The notes under the pieces: generated by a model
Database searches by the model: none
Told to the model about the DNA's origin: nothing
What the model saw: only the letters and a program-made list of their open reading frames with translations
Shown here: piece by piece, positions 1 to 5,714 of the stretch
Layout of the letters: each line of letters opens with the position of its first letter
Numbering within the stretch: the first letter of the stretch is position 1
Program-made: the position numbers and the translations under genes
DNA from: an uncultured Corynebacterium sp.
Lineage (GTDB): Bacteria > Actinomycetota > Actinomycetes > Mycobacteriales > Mycobacteriaceae
Assembly: GCF_902489365.1 (NCBI RefSeq)
Contig: NZ_CABTZR010000106.1
Span: 1-6,119, forward strand
Length of the DNA stretch: 6,119 nucleotides
Direction of reading: 5' to 3'

Positions 1-78
1 GTTGAGCTTGCGCTCGACGCGGGAGGAACGCGACGTAAAGGTCATCCCGGTGATGCCGAGGGTGAGGGTGTTGGTCAT
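1..78 (-). CDS. copA: Copper-type P1B ATPase, N-terminal fragment (partial)
   Basis: The first 26 codons of a gene that runs off the left edge. The peptide begins MTNTLTLGITGMTFTSRSSR and continues VERKLN, which is the start of a heavy-metal-associated (HMA) domain as found at the N terminus of copper-exporting P1B ATPases. In such proteins the loop normally reads GMTCxxC; here the two cysteine positions are Phe14 (TTT) and Arg17 (CGT), so this domain as written cannot bind Cu(I) through them. The ATG lies 5 bases after the copZ-like stop with no clear Shine-Dalgarno, which suggests translational coupling. ATPase rather than a second chaperone is inferred from the copZ-copA gene order and the SSRVERKLN sequence; the transmembrane and phosphorylation domains lie outside the window. 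Confidence 0.7.
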   Translation of the reverse strand, partial: MTNTLTLGITGMTFTSRSSRVERKLN

Positions 79-83
79 GGTGT

Positions 84-284
84 TTAGGCCAATTCGTAGC
101 CGGCTTCGGCGACGGCGGCGGCGACTTGGTCGTCGCTAAAGCCCTCCCCGGTCACGATGACTGCGCCGGTGGTGTGGTCGGCAGTAACGTCGGTGACGCC
201 ACTGATCTCTGAGATCTCTTCCTTGACGGAAAGCTCGCAGTGGCCACAGGTCATGCCGGTAACGGTGTAGGTTGTGGTGCTCAT
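84..284 (-). CDS. copZ: Copper chaperone, HMA domain (CopZ-like)
   Basis: A 66-residue cytosolic protein consisting of a single HMA domain with the ferredoxin-like beta-alpha-beta-beta-alpha-beta pattern. The metal-binding motif GMTCGHC is intact (Cys13, Cys16), followed by the helix SVKEEISEISGV and the typical ending VAAAVAEAGYELA. CopZ proteins carry Cu(I) to CopA and to CsoR-type sensors. The chosen ATG (complement of 282-284) has AGAAGG about 10 bases upstream (complement of 295-300), and the protein then has the family's usual length of about 65-70 residues. A longer reading to base 593 would run through the promoter and into the thioredoxin gene, so it is rejected. The gene is first in an operon with the copA-like ATPase and sits downstream of a CsoR-like operator, so copper-induced derepression is likely. 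Confidence 0.9.
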   Translation of the reverse strand: MSTTTYTVTGMTCGHCELSVKEEISEISGVTDVTADHTTGAVIVTGEGFSDDQVAAAVAEAGYELA

Positions 285-330
285 GGTGATGAATCCTTCT
301 CTTTTCTTAGCGGTTAATGCTACTGCCAAG

Positions 331-358
331 AATATACCCCCCTGGGGTATATGTGCAA
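331..358 (-). promoter_or_regulatory. copZ-copA promoter
   Basis: Reading the minus strand, TTGCAC (complement of 353-358) is a -35 box and TATATT (complement of 331-336) a -10 box, 16 bases apart. Transcription would start around 324 and give a 5' untranslated region of roughly 40 bases before copZ. The whole spacer is occupied by the CsoR-like palindrome, so a bound repressor would block polymerase. Inferred from sequence only. Confidence 0.6.
332..352. promoter_or_regulatory. CsoR-type copper operator
   Basis: A perfect inverted repeat with 9-base arms, ATATACCCC (332-340) and GGGGTATAT (344-352), separated by CCT. The TACCCC...GGGGTA pattern is typical of operators bound by the copper-sensing repressor CsoR upstream of copZ/copA genes in Gram-positive bacteria. 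It fills the spacer between the proposed -35 and -10 boxes of the copZ promoter. The csoR gene itself is not in the window. A related GC-rich palindrome for a CsoR paralogue sensing another ligand cannot be excluded, but the neighbouring genes favour copper. Confidence 0.8.
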
Positions 359-386
359 GGAATAATCGAGTCTTGTGTACCGTTGA
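359..386 (+). promoter_or_regulatory. SigH-type (ECF sigma) promoter of the thioredoxin gene
   Basis: GGAATA (359-364) and CGTTGA (381-386) are separated by 16 bases. This fits the GGAAT and GTT boxes of promoters read by the actinobacterial thiol/heat-stress sigma factor SigH, whose known targets include thioredoxin genes. The predicted start would be near 392, leaving a leader of about 40 bases before the ATG. The -35 box begins one base after the -35 box of the opposing copZ promoter. Sequence match only. Confidence 0.55.
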
Positions 387-432
387 GGGTTGATAGAACC
401 GACAAATATCCCCGAGACTGATAGGAAAAGAC

Positions 433-798
433 ATGGCAACGATTGACATCACTGAGGACACGTTCCAGGAGACCATCTCCGGCGAGGGCATCACGCTCGT
501 CGATGCCTGGGCGGAATGGTGCGGCCCGTGCAAGCGCTTCGGCCCAGTCTTTGAGAAGGCATCTGAAGAGCACCCCGATGCCACGTTTGCCAAGCTGGAT
601 ACCGAGGCAAACCAGGAGCTATCCGCGAAGCTGCAGATTCAGTCCATCCCCACCTTGATGGTGTTCCGCGACGGCATCCTAGTCTTCCGCGAGGCTGGCG
701 CCCTGCCGCCGGCGGCACTGGAGGATCTCATTGGCCAGGTTAAGGCCCTCGACATGGACGAAGTCCGCGCCCAGGTGGAGAGCCAGCAGGCGGAATAG
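433..798 (+). CDS. trxA: Thioredoxin
   Basis: A 121-residue thioredoxin-fold protein that reduces disulfides in cytosolic proteins using electrons from thioredoxin reductase. The active site AEWCGPCK holds Cys30 and Cys33, the buried Asp24 (LVDAWAEW) and the cis-proline loop SIPT (Pro73) are present, and VFRDG (77-81) forms the following strands. There is no signal peptide or membrane segment. The fold is complete by about residue 106; the last ~15 residues (DEVRAQVESQQAE region) are a charged C-terminal tail beyond the usual 105-110 residues. The ATG has AGGAAAAG 3-10 bases upstream. It stands alone between its own SigH-like promoter and a strong terminator, so it is monocistronic. The family is certain; which of the organism's thioredoxins it is (trxA, trxC) is not, and the symbol is generic. 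Confidence 0.93.
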   Translation: MATIDITEDTFQETISGEGITLVDAWAEWCGPCKRFGPVFEKASEEHPDATFAKLDTEANQELSAKLQIQSIPTLMVFRDGILVFREAGALPPAALEDLIGQVKALDMDEVRAQVESQQAE

Positions 799-847
799 TC
801 CCGAAGAATCCTCCTTGGCGCGAAGGGCCAAGTACGCTCGCCGCGCG

Positions 848-892
848 CGCTTTCCTGTGAGTATCGCTACACTCGCAGGAAAGCGTCTTTTT
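848..892 (+). terminator. Intrinsic terminator of the thioredoxin gene
   Basis: A 15-bp stem (848-862 with 871-885), fully paired with one G-U wobble, closes an 8-base loop and is followed directly by TCTTTTT (886-892). It is a canonical rho-independent terminator 49 bases after the thioredoxin stop and separates that gene from the pspA-like gene downstream. Confidence 0.92.
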
Positions 893-955
893 ATATAGGG
901 CACCAATAAGAGCTGCATTAACTACTGTTGCAGGAACTACAAAGGAGTGAGCGCG

Positions 956-1780
956 ATGGCAAATCCATTTAGCAAAGGCTGGAAGTACGTGATGGCTTCT
1001 TTCGATCAGAAAATCGATGAGAATGCTGACCCCAAGGTCCAGATCCAGCAGGCCGTGGAAGGTGCGAAGAAGCAGCATCGCGAGATTTCCGAACACGCGG
1101 CGGAGATTATTGGACGCAAAACCCAGTTGGAAATGCAGCTCAATCGCTTGGTGAAGACCCAGCAGGATTATCAGGATCAGACCCGCCGAGCGCTGGAGTT
1201 GGCTGATGCCTCTGAGGATCCGCAGAAGGCCGCCGAGTACAACCAGGCAGCTGAGGTCGTAGCGAGCCAGCTGGTCGCCGTGGAAAACGAGCTGGCTAAC
1301 CTGAAAACGCAGCACGAGGCGGCTACCCAGGCTGCTGAGCAGGCGAAGGCCCAGCAGCAGCAGTCGGAGGCCCGTCTGAAGGAGCAGCTGGCACAAGTCG
1401 ACCAGTTGCTGTCCCAGGCAGATCAGGCAGCGATGCAGGAGAAGAATGCCGAGGCTTTGAACTCGATGAACGAGCTCAAGCCGGATGATTCCACGCCGAC
1501 GTTGGACTCGGTGCGCGCCAAGATTGAGAAGCGCTACGCGGATGCGCTCGGCGCTCAGGAGCTGCACCAGGCGGCCGGCGGCAGCCGGATTCAGGAGATT
1601 TCGGCCGCGGGCCATGATATGGCCGCCACGTCCCGCCTGGATGAGATTCGCGCCGAGATGGCCAAGAATAAGGAGATCGAAGGTTCCCCCTTCGACAGCG
1701 ACCAAGCGCTTGAGGCCGGCGCCGAAGCTGATGCTAGTGATGTCAACGCCGAATCGGACACCGCCGAGGACAAGCAGTAG
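956..1780 (+). CDS. PspA/IM30-family membrane-stress protein
   Basis: A 274-residue, almost entirely helical protein of the PspA/IM30/Vipp1 family (ESCRT-III superfamily), which assembles on the inner face of the cytoplasmic membrane and helps preserve it under envelope stress. The N-terminal segment MANPFSKGWKYVMASFDQKI can form the membrane-binding amphipathic helix 0. Residues ~27-165 are a long coiled coil rich in Gln, Ala and Glu, including QQQQ at 133-136. The conserved TLDSVRAKIEKRYADAL block follows at 182-198, then an acidic, disordered tail (~245-274). The ATG at 956 has AAAGGAG 8 bases upstream; a GTG at 947 in the same frame overlaps that ribosome site and is less likely. No PspB/PspC partners are adjacent, as is common in actinobacteria. 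I saw no convincing promoter in the short gap after the upstream terminator. Confidence 0.9.
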   Translation: MANPFSKGWKYVMASFDQKIDENADPKVQIQQAVEGAKKQHREISEHAAEIIGRKTQLEMQLNRLVKTQQDYQDQTRRALELADASEDPQKAAEYNQAAEVVASQLVAVENELANLKTQHEAATQAAEQAKAQQQQSEARLKEQLAQVDQLLSQADQAAMQEKNAEALNSMNELKPDDSTPTLDSVRAKIEKRYADALGAQELHQAAGGSRIQEISAAGHDMAATSRLDEIRAEMAKNKEIEGSPFDSDQALEAGAEADASDVNAESDTAEDKQ

Positions 1781-1807
1781 CCACTGCGAAGCACACCACT
1801 GCACAGA

Positions 1808-1885
1808 AAAGGGACCTTTTAGAGAGAGCCGCGCAGCGAGCGCGGCCGGGGTGTTTCAGCACCCCGCGCTCTCCAAGGTCCCTTT
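1808..1885. terminator. Branched palindrome between convergent genes; probable bidirectional terminator
   Basis: An 11-bp perfect outer stem, AAAGGGACCTT (1808-1818) with AAGGTCCCTTT (1875-1885), encloses a second stem GAGAGC/GCTCTC (1824-1829 with 1868-1873). Two inner hairpins can form in the interior: CCGCGC/GCGCGG (1829-1834 with 1840-1845) and CGGGGTG/CACCCCG (1847-1853 with 1860-1866). C1829 is shared, so the middle stem and first inner hairpin may compete at one base. The element starts 27 bases after the pspA-like stop and ends 7 bases from the stop of the opposing NYN gene. A-rich and T-rich ends of the outer stem are suited to termination in both directions. It is more elaborate than a simple hairpin. 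Confidence 0.8.
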
Positions 1886-1892
1886 CGGCGGT

Positions 1893-3131
1893 TTAGCTAT
1901 CTTGGCGGCGGATATTGATGAGCACGCCGCGGATGCCCGAGTGGAAGCCATCGCGCAGGTTGACGCGCTGGGTTTCGGTGAGCGTGTATTCGTGCAGCGT
2001 TTCGCAGGCGAACTGCAGCAGCGGGCGATCGATCTCCGGGGGCAGGCCGCCGCCGGAGAGCAAATGGGCCTGATCGCGCTGGTCGGCGCTCGCGGCGTTT
2101 TCGAACCACCACGAGGCATATTGTTGCCCCACGTCAAAGGGGGACTGGAAGCCTGCGGAGCTCCACACCTCTTCGGGGAGGGGAACATACTTCGACCGCA
2201 GCTTGCGGCGCGGCGCCATCATCGAAGGTTTGGGTGCAGCTGGTTTGGGGGTTGGCTTCGAGCTGTCGGGGGCCGCATCCGCTTCCGCGCCCGCAGGCTC
2301 CTGCGAGTCGATGCTGGGTGCGGAAGTCTGCTCGCCGGAGGGGAGAGGCTCCTCTTCCTTGCGGGAGGTATCGGGTGTGGCTGATTCGGGATGAGAGGCA
2401 GTTGCGGCAACGTCCGTCGCGGCGGCAGAAGGGGTGGCGGGGCCAGGCTTTGGTGCAGAGGGGAAGGCAGCTTGTGCCTCGGTAGGTTCGTCGCACTCCT
2501 CTGCGTGCTCGTCGGTGGCAACGGCTTCGCCCTCGCTGCCGTCCTCGGAGTGCTGGGGCTCGCGAATGGTCGGCGGCAGTGGCCCTTCGAGGACCTCGAG
2601 CTCCATTGCGTCGGCGAAGTCTTCTCGCGGATCCAGGATGGTGGTGGAGTCGCACGCATGGCGCAACGCCGAGGACATCGAATCCCAGCCAAAGCCATAG
2701 AGGTGCACACGCACGCCGTTGTTCACGGCTTCTTGGACACCGGGAATCATGTCGGCATCGCCGGAGACCAAGACAAAGTCTGTGACTTGGCCCTTCATGG
2801 CAGAGACGATCATGTCGGCGACAAGGCGGGTGTCCACGGCTTTTTGTGTGCGGCGCTCGCCCCACTCGATGAGCTGGCCGGTGCGTAGCTGGACGCCGTC
2901 GCAGACGCGCAGTGCGCGTTGGTAGCGGTGGGGGCCGGTATCGGGGATTCCGTCATACCAGTATTGGCGGTGAACGCGGTTGCCCACCTGGTTTTCAATC
3001 ATCGAACCGAGGGAGCTGACCACTTCGGGTAAATCAATCTCTAGCTGGGCACGGGCGCCCGTCTCCCAGGAGTTATAGAAACTGGCGAGTAGATATGACG
3101 TGTCAACGAAGACAAGTGTTCGTTCAAGCAT
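1893..3131 (-). CDS. NYN-domain (PIN-like) putative ribonuclease with C-terminal domain
   Basis: A 412-residue cytosolic protein. Residues 1-~170 form an NYN/LabA-like domain of the PIN nuclease superfamily: the strand LVFVDTSYLL with Asp10, KAVDTRLVADM with Asp100 and Asp106, and VLVSGDADMIPGV with Asp125 and Asp127. These acidic residues are the expected metal-binding set, so RNA cleavage is the likely activity, though no substrate can be named. Residues ~180-305 are a low-complexity linker rich in Glu, Pro, Ala and Ser, almost certainly disordered. Residues ~312-412 (from LRSKYVPLPEEVWSSAG to NLRDGFHSGIRGVLINIRR) are a separate folded domain I do not recognise. The ATG is preceded by AGGAG only 2 bases away; no other start in frame is possible before a TAG. 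It is convergent with the pspA-like gene and monocistronic. Confidence 0.82.
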   Translation of the reverse strand: MLERTLVFVDTSYLLASFYNSWETGARAQLEIDLPEVVSSLGSMIENQVGNRVHRQYWYDGIPDTGPHRYQRALRVCDGVQLRTGQLIEWGERRTQKAVDTRLVADMIVSAMKGQVTDFVLVSGDADMIPGVQEAVNNGVRVHLYGFGWDSMSSALRHACDSTTILDPREDFADAMELEVLEGPLPPTIREPQHSEDGSEGEAVATDEHAEECDEPTEAQAAFPSAPKPGPATPSAAATDVAATASHPESATPDTSRKEEEPLPSGEQTSAPSIDSQEPAGAEADAAPDSSKPTPKPAAPKPSMMAPRRKLRSKYVPLPEEVWSSAGFQSPFDVGQQYASWWFENAASADQRDQAHLLSGGGLPPEIDRPLLQFACETLHEYTLTETQRVNLRDGFHSGIRGVLINIRRQDS

Positions 3132-3318
3132 GGCTCCTAAATTCCGTTCTATTTCTTCTAACTAATTTTCTTAGGTCACTTCTGTGAGATCTTCCAGCCT
3201 AGGGCCGGTGTAGTCCAGTGTGCCCCATTAGTCACAAAACGTCGATAACCTTGAGGAAATTCCCAGGTAATAAACGTGTTTGCCGCAAGTCTTGCGGAGG
3301 TTACGGAGCAGGTTATAT
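3132..3318. other. Divergent intergenic region
   Basis: About 190 bases between the NYN gene (leftward) and the ytrA-like gene (rightward). The rightward promoter elements near its right end are listed separately. For the NYN gene I see an AT-rich stretch at 3135-3175 but no -35/-10 pair that stands out. The short reading frames crossing it lack ribosome sites and protein-like composition. Confidence 0.5.
3283..3297. repeat. Perfect 15-bp palindrome upstream of the regulator operon
   Basis: CCGCAAG (3283-3289), a central T, then CTTGCGG (3291-3297). The right half contains the TTGCGG proposed as the -35 box of the operon promoter. It has no T-run after it, so it is a better candidate for a protein-binding site than for a terminator. 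The binding protein is unknown. Confidence 0.5.
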
Positions 3319-3319
3319 G
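3292..3319 (+). promoter_or_regulatory. Promoter of the ytrA-like operon
   Basis: TTGCGG (3292-3297) and TATATG (3314-3319) are 16 bases apart and face the operon. The expected start, around 3326, falls inside the 24-bp palindrome that follows, so a repressor bound there would block initiation. The match to consensus is moderate. Confidence 0.45.
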
Positions 3320-3342
3320 GTTAGTTACATGAGTAACCAACC
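3319..3342. promoter_or_regulatory. Probable operator for the YtrA-type regulator
   Basis: An inverted repeat with 10-base arms, GGTTAGTTAC (3319-3328) and GTAACCAACC (3333-3342), with 9 of 10 positions matching and a 4-base spacer ATGA. It lies between the -10 box and the ribosome site of a GntR/YtrA-family gene. These regulators are dimeric and usually repress their own ABC-transporter operons from such palindromes, so autoregulation is inferred. The core reads GTTAC-N4-GTAAC. Confidence 0.65.
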
Positions 3343-3357
3343 AACTAGGGGGACTGC

Positions 3358-3732
3358 ATGGATAACTCCGCGCAGCCACTCTTTCGTCAGATAGCGGTAC
3401 TCATCGAGGACGCCATCATTGAGGGCACTCTCGCCGAGGGCGCCCAGGCACCGTCCACGAATGAGCTCGCCGCCTTCCACAGCATCAACCCCGCCACCGC
3501 CCGCAAGGGCCTGACCCTCCTCGTGGATCTCGGAATCCTCGAAAAACGCCGAGGTATCGGCATGTTCGTTACCTCTGGTGCCGCAGACCTTATCCGGGCG
3601 CGGCGTCGCCAAGACTTTGCGGCTGAATACGCAGCCCCGCTTATCGACGAAGCCGTGCACCTGGGCTATACCCGCCAGCAACTCCATGACCTCATCGACC
3701 TTGTTGCAGAAAGTCGAGGACTCTACTCATGA
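3358..3732 (+). CDS. GntR-family transcriptional regulator, YtrA subfamily
   Basis: A 124-residue DNA-binding repressor. Residues ~5-72 are the GntR winged helix-turn-helix: PLFRQIAVLIEDAIIEGTL (helix 1), APSTNELAAF (helix 2), INPATARKGLTLLVDLGIL (recognition helix region), and the wing KRRGIGMFV. The remaining ~50 residues form only two short helices, too small for a ligand-binding domain, which is the hallmark of the YtrA subfamily that controls ABC-transporter operons responding to cell-wall or membrane antibiotics. The ATG has AGGGGG 5 bases upstream. Its TGA overlaps the next gene's ATG in ATGA, so the ABC ATPase is translationally coupled. The likely inducer is unknown. Confidence 0.9.
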   Translation: MDNSAQPLFRQIAVLIEDAIIEGTLAEGAQAPSTNELAAFHSINPATARKGLTLLVDLGILEKRRGIGMFVTSGAADLIRARRRQDFAAEYAAPLIDEAVHLGYTRQQLHDLIDLVAESRGLYS

Positions 3733-4529
3733 TTTCTACCCCGCACTTCACCTTCGACGACGGCCTCACTCACGGCCTCGTCGGCCCCAACGGCATTGGC
3801 AAGACCACCCTGCTGCGCAAAATTGCCGGGCAATTGGGTGGCTCCGGCATCACGGTCGATGGCGACAAGCCCTATGACAATGCAAAGGTGCTCAACAAGG
3901 TTGTGCTTATGGGTATCGACAACCCCTTGCCCGAAGGCTGGAACGTGAAGAAGGTCTTCACGGTATCCAGCCTGCGCTGGCCCACCTGGAACAAGGAGCG
4001 CGCCGAGGAATTGGTGGAGCGTTTCGAGCTACCGGTGAAGAACTACTCGGGGCTTTCCCGTGGACAGAAGTCGGCGGCGAGCTTCATCGTTGCGGTGGCC
4101 TCGGGGGTGCCATACATGCTTCTCGACGAACCCTATCTCGGCCTCGACGCCGCCAAGCGGGAGGTGTTCTACGACGTCTTGCGTGAAGAGCACGGCCGCA
4201 CCATTATTGTCTCCACCCATCACCTCAACGAGTTGTCCGGTTTGCTCGATACTGTGGCCCTGATGGGGGAGAGCCCGATCTCCGGACCCATCGATGAGTT
4301 CATTGAGGGCGTCGTCCAGCTCACCGGCTCTGCCGAAGCCCTTGATCGCGCGCTGGGGCGCCTGCAGCTTCCGGTCCTTGAGCGCGAAACCTCAGCCGTG
4401 GCAGACCGCGCGCTTGTCGACGCCCGCCCCAACCACACCACCAACGTCTTCGACATGGCCCAGGAGATGGGGCTTCGCGCCGCCGAGGTATCCCTCGAAC
4501 AGGCAGTGTTGGCATTGGGGGAGGCATGA
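3729..4529 (+). CDS. ABC transporter ATP-binding protein
   Basis: A 266-residue ATPase subunit. Walker A is GPNGIGKTT (19-27, Lys25), the signature is LSRGQ (109-113), Walker B is YMLLDEP (129-135, catalytic Glu134), the D-loop is GLD (138-140) and the switch histidine is in STHH (His164). Residues ~190-266 are a C-terminal extension with no recognised motif. Two oddities: only 18 residues precede Walker A, so the usual first strands and the adenine-stacking aromatic are missing, and the segment where the Q-loop glutamine is expected reads MGIDNPLPEGW with no Gln. The ATG overlaps the regulator's stop by 4 bases and the gene overlaps the membrane-protein gene by 4 bases, so the three probably form one unit: an exporter or a bacitracin/lantibiotic-type resistance or sensing transporter of the YtrB/BcrA class. 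The substrate is not deducible. Confidence 0.9.
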   Translation: MISTPHFTFDDGLTHGLVGPNGIGKTTLLRKIAGQLGGSGITVDGDKPYDNAKVLNKVVLMGIDNPLPEGWNVKKVFTVSSLRWPTWNKERAEELVERFELPVKNYSGLSRGQKSAASFIVAVASGVPYMLLDEPYLGLDAAKREVFYDVLREEHGRTIIVSTHHLNELSGLLDTVALMGESPISGPIDEFIEGVVQLTGSAEALDRALGRLQLPVLERETSAVADRALVDARPNHTTNVFDMAQEMGLRAAEVSLEQAVLALGEA

Positions 4530-5515
4530 TGAAGCTCTATAGACATATGACGCTGAGCTGGAACAGCTTCTTTTTTGCCTTGTGGATTGTTGTCCTTCCG
4601 GTGCTGGGAATGGACCGGGGGCAAGGGTGGGCCATTGGTTACTCACTCTTTATGGTCCTTATGGTCTACCTTTCGCAGCCTGATTTCACGCGTTATCTGA
4701 CCTTTGGGTTGAGCACCCGGGTGTGGAATGGGCACCGGCGAATCAATGCTTCCCTGACGCTTGTGCTCATTCTTGTTAGCGCGCCCTTCGCCTTTCCGTG
4801 GTGGACTCTCATCGCGCCAACGGCAGCATGGATATTCTGCATGGCCAAGCGCGTCGAGCCATCGCGCATGACCGCGAGCTCCCTCATCGTAGGTAGCGAT
4901 GGTGATTCGTCGACGGGGTGGTTCTCCGCATCCCCGGTTTCCCAGATTGTGTTGCGCCCTCAAGTTCGCGCGTGGATGTGGACTGCGATCGGTGTAGCCA
5001 TCGCAACAGCGATAGCCATCGTGGTGAGCAAGCTATGGGATAAGGGCGTGGGCATCGCAGGTACGATAGTCGCTTTGATTGTCCTGCCGTTAGTCGCCGA
5101 TTCAGTCCGTAGTTCGCTGAAGGATGCGGTTACTTTCGGGGTGCCGCGCACTCGATGGGCCAGGGTCACGCTCCTGTGTACAGCTTTTCCAGTCGGGATG
5201 GCATTTGTGGTCGACCTGCTCACCGTGGCATGGACTGGTCGCTTTCCCGGATATTCCATCGTCGTGCTTGCCACGGTGGTTGTGCTGCTGAGCTTTACTG
5301 TGACAGATAAAAGCACGTGGATTTACACGACAGCGTTCACCGCGCTCGTAGCCGCCGTGCTTATTACTTCGCTCATTGCATCTTCGGTCACCGTGGTGTG
5401 GGGGATGGCTGGGATGGTGCTTCTCTATGCCGCGTGGGCCGCTTCCTTCCCACGGATGGCGAAGAAGGTGAATGTCTTTAGCCCGGGCCTGATGGGCTGG
5501 TTTGGTGTCCGCTAG
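4526..5515 (+). CDS. Polytopic membrane protein, probable ABC permease subunit
   Basis: A 329-residue integral membrane protein with about ten hydrophobic segments, near residues 15-28, 34-50, 75-90, 91-106, 149-168, 173-192, 213-233, 243-259, 265-286 and 288-306. A polar loop at ~107-147 and a charged loop at ~194-212 (SVRSSLKDAV..RTRWAR) probably face the cytoplasm. I recognise no named family motif; the permease role is inferred from the 4-base overlap with the ABC ATPase gene and the YtrA-type regulator ahead of them. A purine-rich GGGGGAGG ends one base before the first ATG; the second ATG (4529) has better spacing, so the protein may start one residue later. Codon use looks a little more AT-tolerant than in the neighbours. 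No clear intrinsic terminator follows. Confidence 0.8.
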   Translation: MMKLYRHMTLSWNSFFFALWIVVLPVLGMDRGQGWAIGYSLFMVLMVYLSQPDFTRYLTFGLSTRVWNGHRRINASLTLVLILVSAPFAFPWWTLIAPTAAWIFCMAKRVEPSRMTASSLIVGSDGDSSTGWFSASPVSQIVLRPQVRAWMWTAIGVAIATAIAIVVSKLWDKGVGIAGTIVALIVLPLVADSVRSSLKDAVTFGVPRTRWARVTLLCTAFPVGMAFVVDLLTVAWTGRFPGYSIVVLATVVVLLSFTVTDKSTWIYTTAFTALVAAVLITSLIASSVTVVWGMAGMVLLYAAWAASFPRMAKKVNVFSPGLMGWFGVR

Positions 5516-5593
5516 AAACCGTTCATAACGCGGCCTTAAAGGCACGCTTTAGCGCACTTGTAAGTGGGCGAAAACATGCCATGACGTGGATAT

Positions 5594-5622
5594 TTGTGTT
5601 TCTTTGAGGCCGTGTGTAACTT
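5594..5622 (+). promoter_or_regulatory. Candidate rrn promoter P1
   Basis: TTGTGT (5594-5599) and TAACTT (5617-5622) are separated by 17 bases and face the 16S gene about 470 bases away. rRNA operons commonly have tandem promoters at this distance. The -35 match is partial, and the overlapping TTTATAT leaves the exact -10 uncertain. Confidence 0.35.
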
Positions 5623-5714
5623 TATATGAGTCAGCGCGACCGACAGCGCCCCACAGGAACTGAGGTTCTTGGAGAGAGGCGGTAGGAAAACAGGCCCTGA
5701 CAACAAATATTTTC

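Noticed and set aside
285..593. Upstream extension of the copZ-like reading frame on the minus strand
   Set aside because: It crosses the promoter, the CsoR-type operator and the thioredoxin gene; the ATG at 284 has a good ribosome site and gives the family's normal length.
810..850. Possible ClgR-type operator ahead of the pspA-like gene
   Set aside because: The CGC...GCG pieces do not fit the spacing of the known motif and are explained by GC-rich sequence before the terminator.
947..955. GTG start for the pspA-like gene
   Set aside because: It overlaps the AAAGGAG ribosome site; the ATG at 956 is well spaced and matches the family's N-terminal helix.
740..1804. Long minus-strand open frame of 354 codons antisense to the pspA-like gene
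   Set aside because: It is a shadow of a Gln/Ala/Glu-rich coiled-coil gene: Leu-rich, low complexity, no recognisable domain, and it crosses the terminator at 848-892.
1485..2384. Plus-strand open frame of 299 codons crossing the pspA end and the NYN gene
   Set aside because: Arg/Pro-rich frame-shifted product that spans the intergenic palindrome and lies antisense to the NYN gene; no ribosome site.
2134..2888. Several long frames on both strands over the NYN linker
   Set aside because: The GC-rich, biased linker keeps stops out of all frames; products are Arg/Pro/Ser-rich without domains.
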